Source of the DNA: Priestia aryabhattai
GTDB lineage: Bacteria; Bacillota; Bacilli; Bacillales; Bacillaceae_H
Direction: 5' to 3'
Length of the DNA: 64,000 nucleotides
Assembly: GCF_023715685.1 (NCBI RefSeq)
Contig: NZ_JAMBOQ010000001.1
Coordinates: forward strand, 1,178,001 to 1,242,000
Below are positions 1 to 9,643 of this stretch, piece by piece (position 1 is the stretch's first letter; every line of letters begins with the position of its first letter). The notes under the pieces were generated by a model. The model saw only the letters and a list, made by a program, of their open reading frames with translations, had not been told where the DNA came from and ran no database searches. Made by a program: the position numbers and the translations under genes.

Positions 1-1222
1 GAAGAGCTTGTAGCATATCGCTATAGGATTCCTGAGATTCTTTTAATTGGTTAAGCTGTTTGGAAACGTCTTCGAGTTCTTCTTGGATCACACTGTAGGC
101 TAAATTATGCTCCGCTACCTTGTCCGAAATATTATAGTACAAGTTAGTTAATCGTTTTAGTTCGCGGTCCATTTTATAATATACGTCTAAATCGCGCTCT
201 TTAAAATGATAGCTTTGCTGTACAAATAGCGTTTCTTCACGAAGTTCACGGTTTCGTTCTTGAAGCATACGAAGGAAGTTAGATACCGTATGAGATTCAC
301 GGTTCATTTTATGATAGGAGAAAACCTCATGCTCAAGTGAGTCATATAACTGCTCTAAGCGTTCGTTAACATCATCTAGTTTTTTAATCGCTTCTTCCAC
401 ATATAATTCTTCAATATCTGCAATAATTTCAGCAGTTTCTTGTTTTAAAAGCTCTACCGTTTCTTCTACTTGCAGATGATCTAACACATATCCCTGCTCA
501 CTCATTTCGCGGAACCCGTCAAGCAGTTCATTGAACTGAACAGGAAGAGTGGTCTGACACTCAACTAACACTTTTGGAATTTGTTCTAAATACGAATCAA
601 TAGCTGTTAAATCAGTTTTTAATTGAAGAACAATCTCGCGTGCTTGAAGATAGTTTCCGTTAATCGTCTCTTCCTCGTATTTTTTAAACTGCTCTTTAGA
701 TGTATTAATTGCGTATTCTAACGTTTTTTCAGCATTTCCATAGGAATACCGATGTGCGAGCAATTTTTTCTTCACATGGCGGTGAAGCTGATTTAATTCC
801 TCAATATCATATCGATTATCTTGTTCGCTACCAATTAAATTTTGAAGTTCCGTAAGTATGTTTTCAATATCTATCTTGGTTTGTTCTAAGGCTTGATCAA
901 TATGTATAGATAATTGCTTCGCTTTTTTAAATCGGTATTTATCCGCTGCTTCTTCCGTTTCAAACAGTTCTTTATCAATTTTCGGGAGATTAGTTGATAT
1001 AATTTCATCCCACTGCTCACGCCAACGCTCAAATAGCTCTTCAGTTTGACCTGTCATGTTCAATTCTTTTACTTTTGAAATTTCCTCTGCAACTGGCGTA
1101 TTTGCTAATTCGACTTTGATCGTTTCCAGGCGATCAATTTCTTGATAAATCTTTTTACGTGAAAACATTCCGTACACAACTAATCCGATAATAAGTATGA
1201 TTAGTGCTATAATGAATTCCAT
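1..1222 (-). CDS. ezrA: Septation ring formation regulator EzrA (3' part outside window)
   Basis: EzrA is a membrane-anchored negative regulator of FtsZ ring assembly that also coordinates division with wall synthesis. Reading the minus strand from the ATG at 1222 gives about 407 residues before the window edge; the full family length is about 560. The N-terminus (MEFIIALIILIIGLVVYG) is a single membrane anchor, followed by RKKIYQEIDRLE and then almost continuous charged heptad-like helix rich in E, K, L and Q, typical of the spectrin-like EzrA cytoplasmic domain. AAGGGGGC lies just upstream as ribosome-binding site. The neighbour hisJ on the opposite strand is the same as in B. subtilis. The frame is open to base 1, so the gene is partial only because of the window. 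Confidence 0.93.
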   Translation of the reverse strand, partial: MEFIIALIILIIGLVVYGMFSRKKIYQEIDRLETIKVELANTPVAEEISKVKELNMTGQTEELFERWREQWDEIISTNLPKIDKELFETEEAADKYRFKKAKQLSIHIDQALEQTKIDIENILTELQNLIGSEQDNRYDIEELNQLHRHVKKKLLAHRYSYGNAEKTLEYAINTSKEQFKKYEEETINGNYLQAREIVLQLKTDLTAIDSYLEQIPKVLVECQTTLPVQFNELLDGFREMSEQGYVLDHLQVEETVELLKQETAEIIADIEELYVEEAIKKLDDVNERLEQLYDSLEHEVFSYHKMNRESHTVSNFLRMLQERNRELREETLFVQQSYHFKERDLDVYYKMDRELKRLTNLYYNISDKVAEHNLAYSVIQEELEDVSKQLNQLKESQESYSDMLQAL

Positions 1223-1435
1223 ACTAAGCCCCCTTACAGTGCGTTCTACATGACAAGTTTCTTATTTATAAAAAGGGTGAATTTAATCCTTTAAATTTTT
1301 TTGCGTCAATGTTTTTATGATACCATGTAAAGTCCAACTTTTGAGCAAAAAATTAAATTTTTTTATACAAAATATTGGCATGGAGTCACTTTGTGTCGTT
1401 ACAATGGAAAAAGAAGAAAAAAGGAGGCATTTTTT

Positions 1436-2230
1436 ATGAAAGTTGACAAACATATTCATACTCCATTTTGCCCACACGGTTCGCCTGATCCATTGCAACA
1501 ATATGTTGAACAGGCGATTTCCCTGAACTTTGGCGAGATTTCGTTTACAGAGCATGCTCCATTACCAAAAAGCTTCAGTGATCCGACGCCTGATCGAGAC
1601 AGCGGAATGGATCGTGACAAACTTGATCACTACATTCAAAGCGTACAGCAAGTTAAAAAAGAATTTGAGCGCGATATTCGTATTAATATCGGGTTAGAAG
1701 TTGACTTTATCGAAGGATTTGAACACGAAACAACAGATTTCTTAAACGAATATGGTCCTTATCTCGATGACAGCATCCTTTCTGTCCACTTCTTAAAATA
1801 TGAAGAAGAGTATGACTGCCTGGATTTTAGCGCTGACGTATTTGCACATATTGTACAGAAATTTGGCAGCGTAAGCAAAGTATATGATAAGTATTACAAC
1901 ACGGTATTACGCTCTGTACAGGCCAATTTAGGCGTTTATAAGCCTAAGCGTATTGGTCATATGACACTGGTACATAAATTCCAAACTCGCTTTCCATATG
2001 AAGACACACTTTCCCCTATTATTTTATCAATACTCGATGAAATAAAAATGAAAGATCTGGCTTTGGATTATAATGGTGCAGGGTTGTTTAAACCTTTGTG
2101 CAAGGAAGCGTATCCAGCTCCATTTGTCGTAAAAGCAGCCCAACAGAAAAAAATCCCTCTCGTATATGGGTCAGATGCCCACTGTGCGAAGGATTTAGGC
2201 CAAGGCTATAGAGAGCTCTATTTAGGATAA
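1436..2230 (+). CDS. hisJ: Histidinol-phosphatase, PHP family (HisJ/HisK)
   Basis: Dephosphorylates L-histidinol phosphate, the penultimate step of histidine biosynthesis, in the cytosol. The 264-residue product has the PHP-fold metal ligands at the N-terminus (DKHIHTPFCPHG, HxH), a second set in FTEHAPLP, and the C-terminal GSDAH motif expected for a trinuclear metal site. The start at 1436 is preceded by AAGGAGG at 1421-1427; the frame is open 15 codons further upstream but without a ribosome-binding site. It stands alone rather than in a his operon, as in B. subtilis (formerly ytvP), next to ezrA. It ends 9 bases inside the convergent refZ gene. Confidence 0.9.
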   Translation: MKVDKHIHTPFCPHGSPDPLQQYVEQAISLNFGEISFTEHAPLPKSFSDPTPDRDSGMDRDKLDHYIQSVQQVKKEFERDIRINIGLEVDFIEGFEHETTDFLNEYGPYLDDSILSVHFLKYEEEYDCLDFSADVFAHIVQKFGSVSKVYDKYYNTVLRSVQANLGVYKPKRIGHMTLVHKFQTRFPYEDTLSPIILSILDEIKMKDLALDYNGAGLFKPLCKEAYPAPFVVKAAQQKKIPLVYGSDAHCAKDLGQGYRELYLG

Positions 2231-2869
2231 TTGAACGCGCAGTTTGTTTGTCCGTTCATATGGCAAACATACCGTTGTATGCACCCATCGCTCCAGCTCA
2301 ATCGCATATTGCTGAACAAAATACGGTTCGTGAGGCAATATATGAAGAACTTCACTTAGATACTGAGGATGAAGATAAGGCATAGACAGCATTCCCTTAA
2401 GCTCAATGATTGTAAAAGAAACGTGCAGCTTTCGAAACTCCTTTTCTTTCATCCCTCTTTCAAGGATTGTTTTTAAGTAATATTTTTCCTTGGTTAAATA
2501 CGTAGTCATGACTTCTCGAATTAAAATCGTGTCGAGAGAGATTTCTCTATATACGAGCCGTGCAATATGCCTATTTTCGTGCTGATAATATAAGATAGCT
2601 CGGATCATCACGATGATGCTTTCTGTTGAAGACAGCCTTTTCATTTCTTGAAATGCTTGCTCCAGCACCTGAATATAACCTTCAAAATAAGAAATCACTA
2701 AACTTTCAAGTAATCCTTCTTTGCTATGAAAATAATATGAAATATTCGCTACGTTCACTTTCGCTTTTCCTGCAATCTCGCGCACCGACGTACCATCAAA
2801 ACCTTTTACGTTAAAAAGAGAAACAGCCGCATCAATAATTTTCTCTTTCGTTTTTGACTGTACAGCCAT
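2222..2869 (-). CDS. refZ: TetR-family regulator of FtsZ RefZ (YttP)
   Basis: A 215-residue TetR-type DNA-binding protein. Residues about 8-55 form the helix-turn-helix region (IIDAAVSLFNVKGFDGTSV, then VNVANISYYFHSKEGL), the classic TetR pattern; the remainder is the all-helical dimerisation/ligand domain. In B. subtilis RefZ binds a few motifs around the origin and inhibits FtsZ, timing polar division at sporulation. The assignment rests on the synteny hisJ-refZ-ytsP-rpsD and on family features. GAGGTG precedes the ATG at 2869. No operator was recognised upstream. Confidence 0.82.
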   Translation of the reverse strand: MAVQSKTKEKIIDAAVSLFNVKGFDGTSVREIAGKAKVNVANISYYFHSKEGLLESLVISYFEGYIQVLEQAFQEMKRLSSTESIIVMIRAILYYQHENRHIARLVYREISLDTILIREVMTTYLTKEKYYLKTILERGMKEKEFRKLHVSFTIIELKGMLSMPYLHPQYLSEVLHILPHEPYFVQQYAIELERWVHTTVCLPYERTNKLRVQLS

Positions 2870-3086
2870 CTATCTACACCTCATTTCGATTTATTTTTAC
2901 AAAACACATATGATTGCAAAATTGTGTAGAAATCGTTACAGTATTTAAAAAGGATTTTAGTAGCCTCTCTACATAATTCGTGATGGGCTCTTTAGTTCCT
3001 GTAATCTTTTATCGACAAAGTAGCGTTAAAACTGACGTTTCCTGATAAAAATTCATTAAATCTTATGTTGAATGGAGGAGAATACA

Positions 3087-3566
3087 TTGTTTAATGTCGA
3101 AAACTACAGCGGCTCAAAACAAAAAGATTATGAATTAGTAATTAAGCAATTGAGCGCCTTATTAGAAGGAGAAAGCAATACAATTGCTAATCTAGCAAAT
3201 GCTTCAGCTTTACTAAATCAATTTTTAAATGAAGTAAACTGGGTAGGTTTTTATTTAATGGAAGACGGGGAGTTAGTACTCGGCCCTTTCCAGGGACTGC
3301 CGGCTTGTGTTCGCATTCCACTTGGAAAAGGCGTATGCGGTACAGCAGCTCAAAATCAAAAGACAGAGCGAATCGAAGATGTTCATGCCTTTCCTGGTCA
3401 CATTGCATGTGATGCTGCTTCTCAATCTGAAATCGTTGTACCAATTGTAAAAGACGGTCAGCTGCTAGGCGTTCTTGATATTGACAGCCCAATCAAAAAT
3501 CGCTTTGATGAAATAGATCAACGCTATCTTGAAGAATTCGTCAAAGAACTCACCTCTTTTCTTTGA
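3087..3566 (+). CDS. ytsP: Free methionine-R-sulfoxide reductase, GAF domain (YtsP/fRMsr)
   Basis: A single GAF domain of 159 residues. The three cysteines used by fRMsr-type reductases are present (LPACVRIP, GKGVCGTA, HIACDAAS), together with the SEIVVPI strand, so reduction of free methionine-R-sulfoxide is the expected activity. I chose the TTG at 3087 because GGAGGAG (3074-3080) lies 6 bases upstream; an in-frame ATG at 3072 overlaps this ribosome-binding site. Transcribed alone towards rpsD, with a long perfect hairpin directly after the stop codon. Confidence 0.85.
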   Translation: MFNVENYSGSKQKDYELVIKQLSALLEGESNTIANLANASALLNQFLNEVNWVGFYLMEDGELVLGPFQGLPACVRIPLGKGVCGTAAQNQKTERIEDVHAFPGHIACDAASQSEIVVPIVKDGQLLGVLDIDSPIKNRFDEIDQRYLEEFVKELTSFL

Positions 3567-3571
3567 ATATG

Positions 3572-3612
3572 AACAAGCAAACCCAGCCGCTTTGCAGCTG
3601 GGTTTGCTTGTT
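3572..3612 (+). terminator. Hairpin after ytsP
   Basis: A perfect 16-bp stem (3572-3587 with 3597-3612) with a 9-base loop begins 5 bases after the ytsP stop codon. It lacks a following T run, so it may terminate weakly or protect the 3' end. Confidence 0.55.
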
Positions 3613-3724
3613 AAACAAACGTTTGATTAGTCCATCACCACCGTTTTCTTACGTTATTTCTTCTCCTTTTATACTTCAAATGAATATATCCTTTCTTTTA
3701 CATTCTTTTAATCTTCAATCTTCC

Positions 3725-3753
3725 TTGACTTTATACGAGGAAACACCTATAAT
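3725..3753 (+). promoter_or_regulatory. Sigma-A promoter of rpsD
   Basis: TTGACT at 3725-3730 and a consensus TATAAT at 3748-3753 are separated by 17 bases. Transcription would start near 3760, leaving about 220 bases of leader before rpsD. Confidence 0.75.
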
Positions 3754-3759
3754 ACTCGT

Positions 3760-3979
3760 TGTGTGAAATATTGCAGCTTATACAATCTTCTTTATGTTTT
3801 TCATTTTGTTCCTCATTAAAAGATTGTTTTACAGAAGTAGCAATTCTTTTAACAAGATGGTGTATCGTGTAACTCTCTGCTGCTAGAGCGATGGTACATG
3901 AAAACAAAATGAGCATATCGCTAGAATGTGTCTGTTTTTGTTTTGCATAAAATAAAAACACAAACAAGGAGGAGTCATC
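3760..3979 (+). promoter_or_regulatory. rpsD leader, probable S4 autoregulatory region
   Basis: About 220 bases of untranslated leader lie between the predicted start site and rpsD. In B. subtilis the rpsD leader is bound by S4, which represses its own synthesis; the length and position match. I did not derive the pseudoknot fold, so the regulatory role is inference. Confidence 0.5.
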
Positions 3980-4582
3980 ATGGCTCGTTATACAGGTCCA
4001 AGTTGGAAAATCTCTCGTCGCTTAGGTCTTTCTCTAAGTGGTACAGGTAAAGAATTAGAAAAACGCCCTTACGCTCCAGGTCCACATGGCCCAGGTCAAC
4101 GTAAGAAAATTTCTGAGTACGGTTTACAATTACAAGAAAAGCAAAAATTACGCCACATGTATGGTGTAACTGAGCGTCAATTCCGTAACTTATTCGTTGC
4201 TGCTGGTAAATTAACTGGTAAGCACGGTGAGAACTTCATGATTCTTTTAGAAGCTCGTCTTGATAACTTAGTATACCGTATGGGTCTTGCACGCACTCGT
4301 CGTCAAGCTCGTCAATTAGTTAACCACGGTCACATTTTAGTTGACGGTAAACGCGTTGACATCCCATCTTACCGTGTACAACCTGGTCAAGTGATCGGTG
4401 TTCGCGAAAAATCTCGCAACCTTTCAATCGTGAAAGAAGCGCTTGAAGTTAACAACTTCGTACCAGACTACTTAACAGTAGACGCTGAGAAATTAGAAGG
4501 TACATTCACTCGCTTACCAGAGCGTTCTGAATTATCTGCTGAAATCAACGAAGCACTAATCGTAGAGTTCTACTCTCGTTAA
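3980..4582 (+). CDS. rpsD: 30S ribosomal protein S4
   Basis: Primary assembly protein of the small ribosomal subunit, 200 residues, the usual Bacillus length. [19 protein letters not shown] at the N-terminus and the S4 RNA-binding domain ([20 protein letters not shown], then [20 protein letters not shown]) are unmistakable. AAGGAGGAG precedes the ATG at 3980. Codon choice is strongly biased (CGT, GGT and CAA preferred), as expected for a highly expressed gene. Monocistronic, with its own promoter, long leader and terminator, as in B. subtilis, where it lies outside the main ribosomal protein clusters. Confidence 0.98.
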   Translation: MARYTGPSWKISRRLGLSLSGTGKELEKRPYAPGPHGPGQRKKISEYGLQLQEKQKLRHMYGVTERQFRNLFVAAGKLTGKHGENFMILLEARLDNLVYRMGLARTRRQARQLVNHGHILVDGKRVDIPSYRVQPGQVIGVREKSRNLSIVKEALEVNNFVPDYLTVDAEKLEGTFTRLPERSELSAEINEALIVEFYSR

Positions 4583-4583
4583 T

Positions 4584-4620
4584 AGTAAAAAGCCGTTCCC
4601 TATGGAGCGGCTTTTTTACT
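4584..4620 (+). terminator. rpsD terminator
   Basis: AGTAAAAAGCCG pairs with CGGCTTTTTTACT around a short loop, followed by T residues, directly after the rpsD stop codon. Confidence 0.85.
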
Positions 4621-4632
4621 GTCTTTATATAT

Positions 4633-4655
4633 AAAAAAGGCCTTTCGGCCTTTTT

Positions 4656-4657
<2 letters not shown>
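4633..4657. terminator. Terminator at the tyrS 3' end, usable from both strands
   Basis: AAAAAAGGCC, a TTTC loop and GGCCTTTTTTT form a symmetric terminator. On the minus strand it stops tyrS; on the plus strand it backs up the rpsD terminator. Confidence 0.8.
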
Positions 4658-5930
<1,273 letters not shown>

Positions 5931-5966
5931 TTATCTAATTGCTCGTTACAATTTGTTGAACAACAT

Positions 5967-6219
5967 AAAAAACGCCCCTTCTTAAAAAAGAAGGGACGAA
6001 AATATCGCGGTACCACCCTATTTGGAAATAAATTATTTCCCACTTAAATGATGTAACGGTCTACCCGTCTTTTGCTACTGTAAGTTCACAAAAGATGCTC
6101 AAGGACGTATTTCATATTTGTCTATGTACTGATTTTCAGCAACCATCAGCTCTCTTAAACAGGGAGACAAGTATTACTTCTTCCTATCACTGCAGTTTAT
6201 TTTATTTAAAAGTTTACAC
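5967..6219 (-). promoter_or_regulatory. Tyrosine T-box leader of tyrS
   Basis: On the minus strand the T-box sequence GGGTGGTACCGCG (6006-6018) precedes a terminator stem (5988-5998 with 5973-5983) and its T run. Further upstream is the Stem I region, where TAC (6126-6128) in the context CAGTACATAG is a good specifier codon for tyrosine. Uncharged tRNA-Tyr would bind the specifier and the T-box and favour the antiterminator. The boundaries are approximate; the element itself is clear. Confidence 0.9.
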
Positions 6220-6225
6220 CCCACA

Positions 6226-6254
6226 ATTATGAATGATTTCATTTTAAAATTCAA
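6226..6254 (-). promoter_or_regulatory. Probable tyrS promoter
   Basis: On the minus strand, TTGAAT (6249-6254) and CATAAT (6226-6231) are 17 bases apart, placing the transcript start close to the 5' end of the T-box leader. Confidence 0.55.
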
Positions 6255-6257
6255 GTC

Positions 6258-6293
6258 CAAAAAAAAGTTCAAACAGCTGACTGTTTGAACTTT
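6258..6293 (-). terminator. acsA terminator
   Basis: A perfect 13-bp stem (6264-6276 with 6281-6293) with a CTGA loop is followed on the minus strand by a run of eight T. It ends acsA transcription before the tyrS promoter. Confidence 0.85.
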
Positions 6294-6338
6294 ATAAAAA
6301 TCACTTATTTTCCCTACAAAGATTGAAACGTTTACTCC

Positions 6339-8054
6339 TTAGTCTTCCATCGTTGACAAATCGCCCGTTGGCAAATCTAATTCCCAAGCTTTTAAAACGC
6401 GACGCATAATTTTACCACTTCGTGTTTTAGGTAGCTTGTCTTTAAACTCGATTTCACGCGGGGCTGCATGAGCAGCTAACCCTTTTTTCACAAATTGACG
6501 AATATCTTCAATCAGTTCATCTGAAGGTTCATACCCATCCCTAAGTGCGATAAATGCTTTAATAATTTCCCCGCGCACAGGATCAGGCTTACCAATGACA
6601 CCCGCTTCTGCTACAGCAGGGTGTTCAACAAGCTTACTTTCTACTTCAAATGGACCCACGCGTTCTCCTGCCGTCATAATAACATCATCAATTCGGCCTT
6701 GGAACCAAAAATAACCGTCTTCATCCATATACGCCGAATCACCTGATACGTACCAATCACCTGGCATAAAATATGACTCATACTTTTCTTTGTTGTTCCA
6801 AATCGTATGCATCATAGATGGCCAGCCTTTTTTAATTGCTAAGTTACCCATTCGATAAGGTGGAAGCTCCTGTCCTTGGTCGTCAATGATTGCTGCTTGT
6901 ACACCCGGAATAGGTTTCCCCATAGATCCTGGCTTAATTTTCATAGACGGATAATTACAAATCGTCTGACCGCCAGTTTCAGTCATCCACCACGTGTCAT
7001 GAATACGTTTTTGGAAAACCTTCATTCCCCAGCGTACCACTTCAGGATTTAATGGTTCTCCCACACTTAATACATGTCTGAGATTGCTTAAATCATAGCG
7101 TTTAACTAAGTCATCACCAGCTCCCATTAGCATACGAAATGCTGTAGGTGCACTGTACCAAACCGTTACGCCAAAATCCTCAAGTGCTTGATACCATGCA
7201 TCTGGACTAAATCGTCCTCCTACAATCACATTTGTTGCTCCAGCAAGCCAAGGACCAAAAATTCCGTAGGAAGTCCCCGTTACCCAACCGGGATCTGCTG
7301 TACACCAATACACATCGTCATCTTTTAAGTCGAGCACCCACTTTGCGGTTTGATAGTGCTGAAGCATTGCGTTGTGAACATGAAGTACGCCTTTTGGTTT
7401 GCCGGTTGAACCTGATGTATAATGAAGCAGCATACCATCTGTTCTATTTACCCACTCAATTTCCACCTCTTTATTCGCCGCTTCTAATCGCTTGAGAAAA
7501 TCTAGTTGAATGCCTTCTTCTTCTACATTTTCCCCTACAAGCAGAATGTGTTTTAAAGCTGGCAAATCTTTCACCGGAACGCGGCTCAGCAATTCAGGCG
7601 TTGTAATTAACACCTTTGCATCACTGTCTTGCAAACGATCTTTTACTGCACCTTCCATGAACGCTTCAAACAAAGGCCCAACAATAGCGCCAAGCTTCAC
7701 CGCGCCTAACAATGCAAAATAAAGTTCCGGAGAGCGAGGCATAAAGATAAACACGCGATCTCCCTTCTCTACGTCTGCTTGTTTTAGCACGTTTGCGGCT
7801 TTGTTTGACCATTCTTTCATTTCTTTGAATGTATATTTTTCATTGCGCTGCGCATCTCGATAATAAAGCGCAACTTTATTTTTACGCGTAGAGTTTGCGT
7901 GCTTATCAATTGCTTCATAAGCTGCATTTAATTTCCCTGTTTCATGCCATGAAAATTCCTTCTCCACTTGTGACCAGTCAAAGGTTTGATACGTTTTATC
8001 ATAGTCCTGTAAGTTGTATACCCCTTCAATTACAGGAAGCGCTTCCACCTTCAT
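6339..8054 (-). CDS. acsA: Acetyl-CoA synthetase
   Basis: Activates acetate to acetyl-CoA through acetyl-AMP, allowing growth on acetate. 571 residues, matching the B. subtilis enzyme. Visible adenylate-forming motifs are YTSGSTGKPKGV (ATP loop), YWCTADPGWVTG, WWMTETGGQ, and the C-terminal PKTRSGKIMRR, whose lysine is the catalytic residue that AcuA acetylates in B. subtilis. I chose the ATG at 8054 (MKVEALPVIEG) because AAGGGGGAG precedes it; the frame stays open 50 codons upstream, but that part lies in the promoter. Divergent from acuABC, which encodes its acetylation switch, so the enzyme and its regulators share one intergenic region. Confidence 0.96.
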   Translation of the reverse strand: MKVEALPVIEGVYNLQDYDKTYQTFDWSQVEKEFSWHETGKLNAAYEAIDKHANSTRKNKVALYYRDAQRNEKYTFKEMKEWSNKAANVLKQADVEKGDRVFIFMPRSPELYFALLGAVKLGAIVGPLFEAFMEGAVKDRLQDSDAKVLITTPELLSRVPVKDLPALKHILLVGENVEEEGIQLDFLKRLEAANKEVEIEWVNRTDGMLLHYTSGSTGKPKGVLHVHNAMLQHYQTAKWVLDLKDDDVYWCTADPGWVTGTSYGIFGPWLAGATNVIVGGRFSPDAWYQALEDFGVTVWYSAPTAFRMLMGAGDDLVKRYDLSNLRHVLSVGEPLNPEVVRWGMKVFQKRIHDTWWMTETGGQTICNYPSMKIKPGSMGKPIPGVQAAIIDDQGQELPPYRMGNLAIKKGWPSMMHTIWNNKEKYESYFMPGDWYVSGDSAYMDEDGYFWFQGRIDDVIMTAGERVGPFEVESKLVEHPAVAEAGVIGKPDPVRGEIIKAFIALRDGYEPSDELIEDIRQFVKKGLAAHAAPREIEFKDKLPKTRSGKIMRRVLKAWELDLPTGDLSTMED

Positions 8055-8090
8055 CACAAACTCCCCCTTATGTATAAAATTTACAAACCT

Positions 8091-8119
8091 ATTATATAAC
8101 AAAAATAGACTTTTCACAA
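8091..8119 (-). promoter_or_regulatory. Probable acsA promoter
   Basis: On the minus strand, TTGTGA (8114-8119) and a consensus TATAAT (8091-8096) are separated by 17 bases, about 35 bases before the acsA start codon. Confidence 0.65.
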
Positions 8120-8267
8120 TTTTATAAAAATTATTTGTCGGAATTGGGATAATAGTCTCCCTTGTTATATGACAACCTCTATTATAGAAGTGTCGAATTA
8201 ACAAGAATCTCTTTTAATTTTCTATTCTATGTTTTTTTAAAAACTCCTTTTCTTTTATTTAATTTTT

Positions 8268-8306
8268 TGAAAACGCTTTAATATAGAGTTTTTTTTGTAT
8301 TATAAT
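8268..8306 (+). promoter_or_regulatory. acuABC promoter with overlapping cre-like CcpA site
   Basis: TGAAAACGCTTTAA (8268-8281) matches the catabolite-responsive-element consensus at all but one position. It overlaps a weak -35 (TTAATA, 8278-8283), which sits 17 bases before a perfect TATAAT (8301-8306). CcpA bound here would block RNA polymerase, which fits the known CcpA repression of acuABC in B. subtilis. Binding itself is inference. Confidence 0.65.
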
Positions 8307-8338
8307 ACAGATAAGACTGCTTGAAGGTGGTGATTCAT

Positions 8339-8971
8339 GTGAAACATTCCCAAACATACAATATGAAAGAACTAAAAACAGCTGTTGGAGCAATTGTTAT
8401 TGAAGGACCTGTCTCCTCACAGACCTTGCAACAACTTGATTTTCATGAGCAACTAACGGCCTTTCGTCCACCTGAACAGCAAAAAGAAGCATTGATCGAG
8501 ATTGCCAACTTGCCTGAAGGTAGAATCATTATTGCTCGCCATCACCATACAATCATTGGTTACGTAACCTTTTTATATCCCGATCCTCTAGAACGATGGT
8601 CGGAAGGAAATATGGAGAATTTAATCGAATTAGGAGCTATAGAGGTAGCCGCTCCATTTCGCAGCTACGCTGTTGGTAAAAACTTGCTTATCGTATCTAT
8701 GATGGATGATGCAATGGAAGATTATATTGTCATTACGACAGAATACTACTGGCATTGGGATTTAAAAGGAACAGGGCTAAATGTGTGGGATTACCGCAAA
8801 ATTATGGAGAAAATGATGAATAAAGGCGGACTTACGTGGTTTGCCACAGATGATCCGGAGATTAGCTCCCACCCTGCTAATTGTTTGATGGTAAGAATCG
8901 GGAGCAGAGTCCCTCAAGAAAGCATGCAAGAATTTGACAACCTGCGCTTTCGAAATCGTTTTATGTATTAA
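8339..8971 (+). CDS. acuA: Acetoin utilisation protein AcuA, GNAT acetyltransferase acting on AcsA
   Basis: In B. subtilis AcuA transfers acetyl from acetyl-CoA to the active-site lysine of AcsA and switches it off. The 210-residue product has a GNAT core (GRIIIARHHHTIIGYVTFLY, then ELGAIEVAAPFRSYAVGKNL) and the AcuA-specific blocks YYWHWDLKG and FATDDPEISSHPANCLM. The chosen start is GTG at 8339 behind AAGGTGGTGA (8324-8333); an in-frame TTG at 8321 lies before that site, and the ATG at 8337 is out of frame. First gene of acuABC. Confidence 0.93.
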   Translation: MKHSQTYNMKELKTAVGAIVIEGPVSSQTLQQLDFHEQLTAFRPPEQQKEALIEIANLPEGRIIIARHHHTIIGYVTFLYPDPLERWSEGNMENLIELGAIEVAAPFRSYAVGKNLLIVSMMDDAMEDYIVITTEYYWHWDLKGTGLNVWDYRKIMEKMMNKGGLTWFATDDPEISSHPANCLMVRIGSRVPQESMQEFDNLRFRNRFMY

Positions 8972-9001
8972 GCTGACCTTTAAGAAAAGGAGCCGTGTCT
9001 G

Positions 9002-9643
9002 ATGATTGTTGAAGAGATGATGAAAACCGATCTCGTTACCTTAACCCCCGACCATACGATTGCTGAAGCTATGAAACTTTTAGATACACATAAGATTAGA
9101 CATATTCCCATCGTTAATGACCTTCATTACGTAGTTGGCATCATTTCTGATCGAGACGTAAGAGATGCAAGTCCATCTATTTTAGATAGCAATTATACAT
9201 CTGCTCTTCTATCCGAACCCGTGCGGATGATTATGCAAACAGAAGTCATTACAGCTCACCCTCTTGATTTTGTTGAAGAAATTGCAAGTATTTTTTATGA
9301 ACATCAAATCGGTTGTATTCCCGTCACAAGAAACAAGCGGTTAGTAGGCGTTGTGACCGAAAGAGATCTATTACATACGTTTATTCAGCTTACCGGCACC
9401 AATAAACCAGGTTCACAAATTGAAATAAAAGTAGAAAATAAGGCTGGCGTGCTCGCTGAAGTTACATCCCTCTTTGGTTCAAAGAGAACAAACATCTTAA
9501 GCGTACTTGTCTACCCTGATGTAGATGAACGATATAAAATCCTTGTGCTTCGCATTCAAGCTATTAATCCATTGATTAGTATAAATACATTAAAAGAAAA
9601 CGGCTATGAGGTGTTATGGCCTAAATTACCGGAGATGACGTAA
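9002..9643 (+). CDS. acuB: Acetoin utilisation protein AcuB, CBS and ACT domains
   Basis: 213 residues with two CBS repeats (VEEMMKTDLVTLTPDHTIAE near residue 2 and VRMIMQTEVITAHPLDFVEE near residue 75), the second half of each carrying the usual GIISDRDVRD and GVVTERDLLH strands. A C-terminal ACT-like domain follows (EIKVENKAGVLAEVTSLFG). CBS pairs usually sense adenine nucleotides and ACT domains bind amino acids, so AcuB is probably a ligand sensor for the AcuA/AcuC switch; its exact role is unsettled. Start behind AAGGAG. Its stop codon overlaps the acuC start (TAATG), indicating translational coupling. Confidence 0.92.
   Translation: MIVEEMMKTDLVTLTPDHTIAEAMKLLDTHKIRHIPIVNDLHYVVGIISDRDVRDASPSILDSNYTSALLSEPVRMIMQTEVITAHPLDFVEEIASIFYEHQIGCIPVTRNKRLVGVVTERDLLHTFIQLTGTNKPGSQIEIKVENKAGVLAEVTSLFGSKRTNILSVLVYPDVDERYKILVLRIQAINPLISINTLKENGYEVLWPKLPEMT

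Noticed and set aside
1283..1555. 90-codon minus-strand frame over the hisJ start.
   Set aside because: It overlaps hisJ antisense, has AT-driven composition and no ribosome-binding site.
3731..3967. 78-codon minus-strand frame opposite the rpsD leader.
   Set aside because: No ribosome-binding site, unusual composition, and it lies antisense to the promoter and leader of rpsD.
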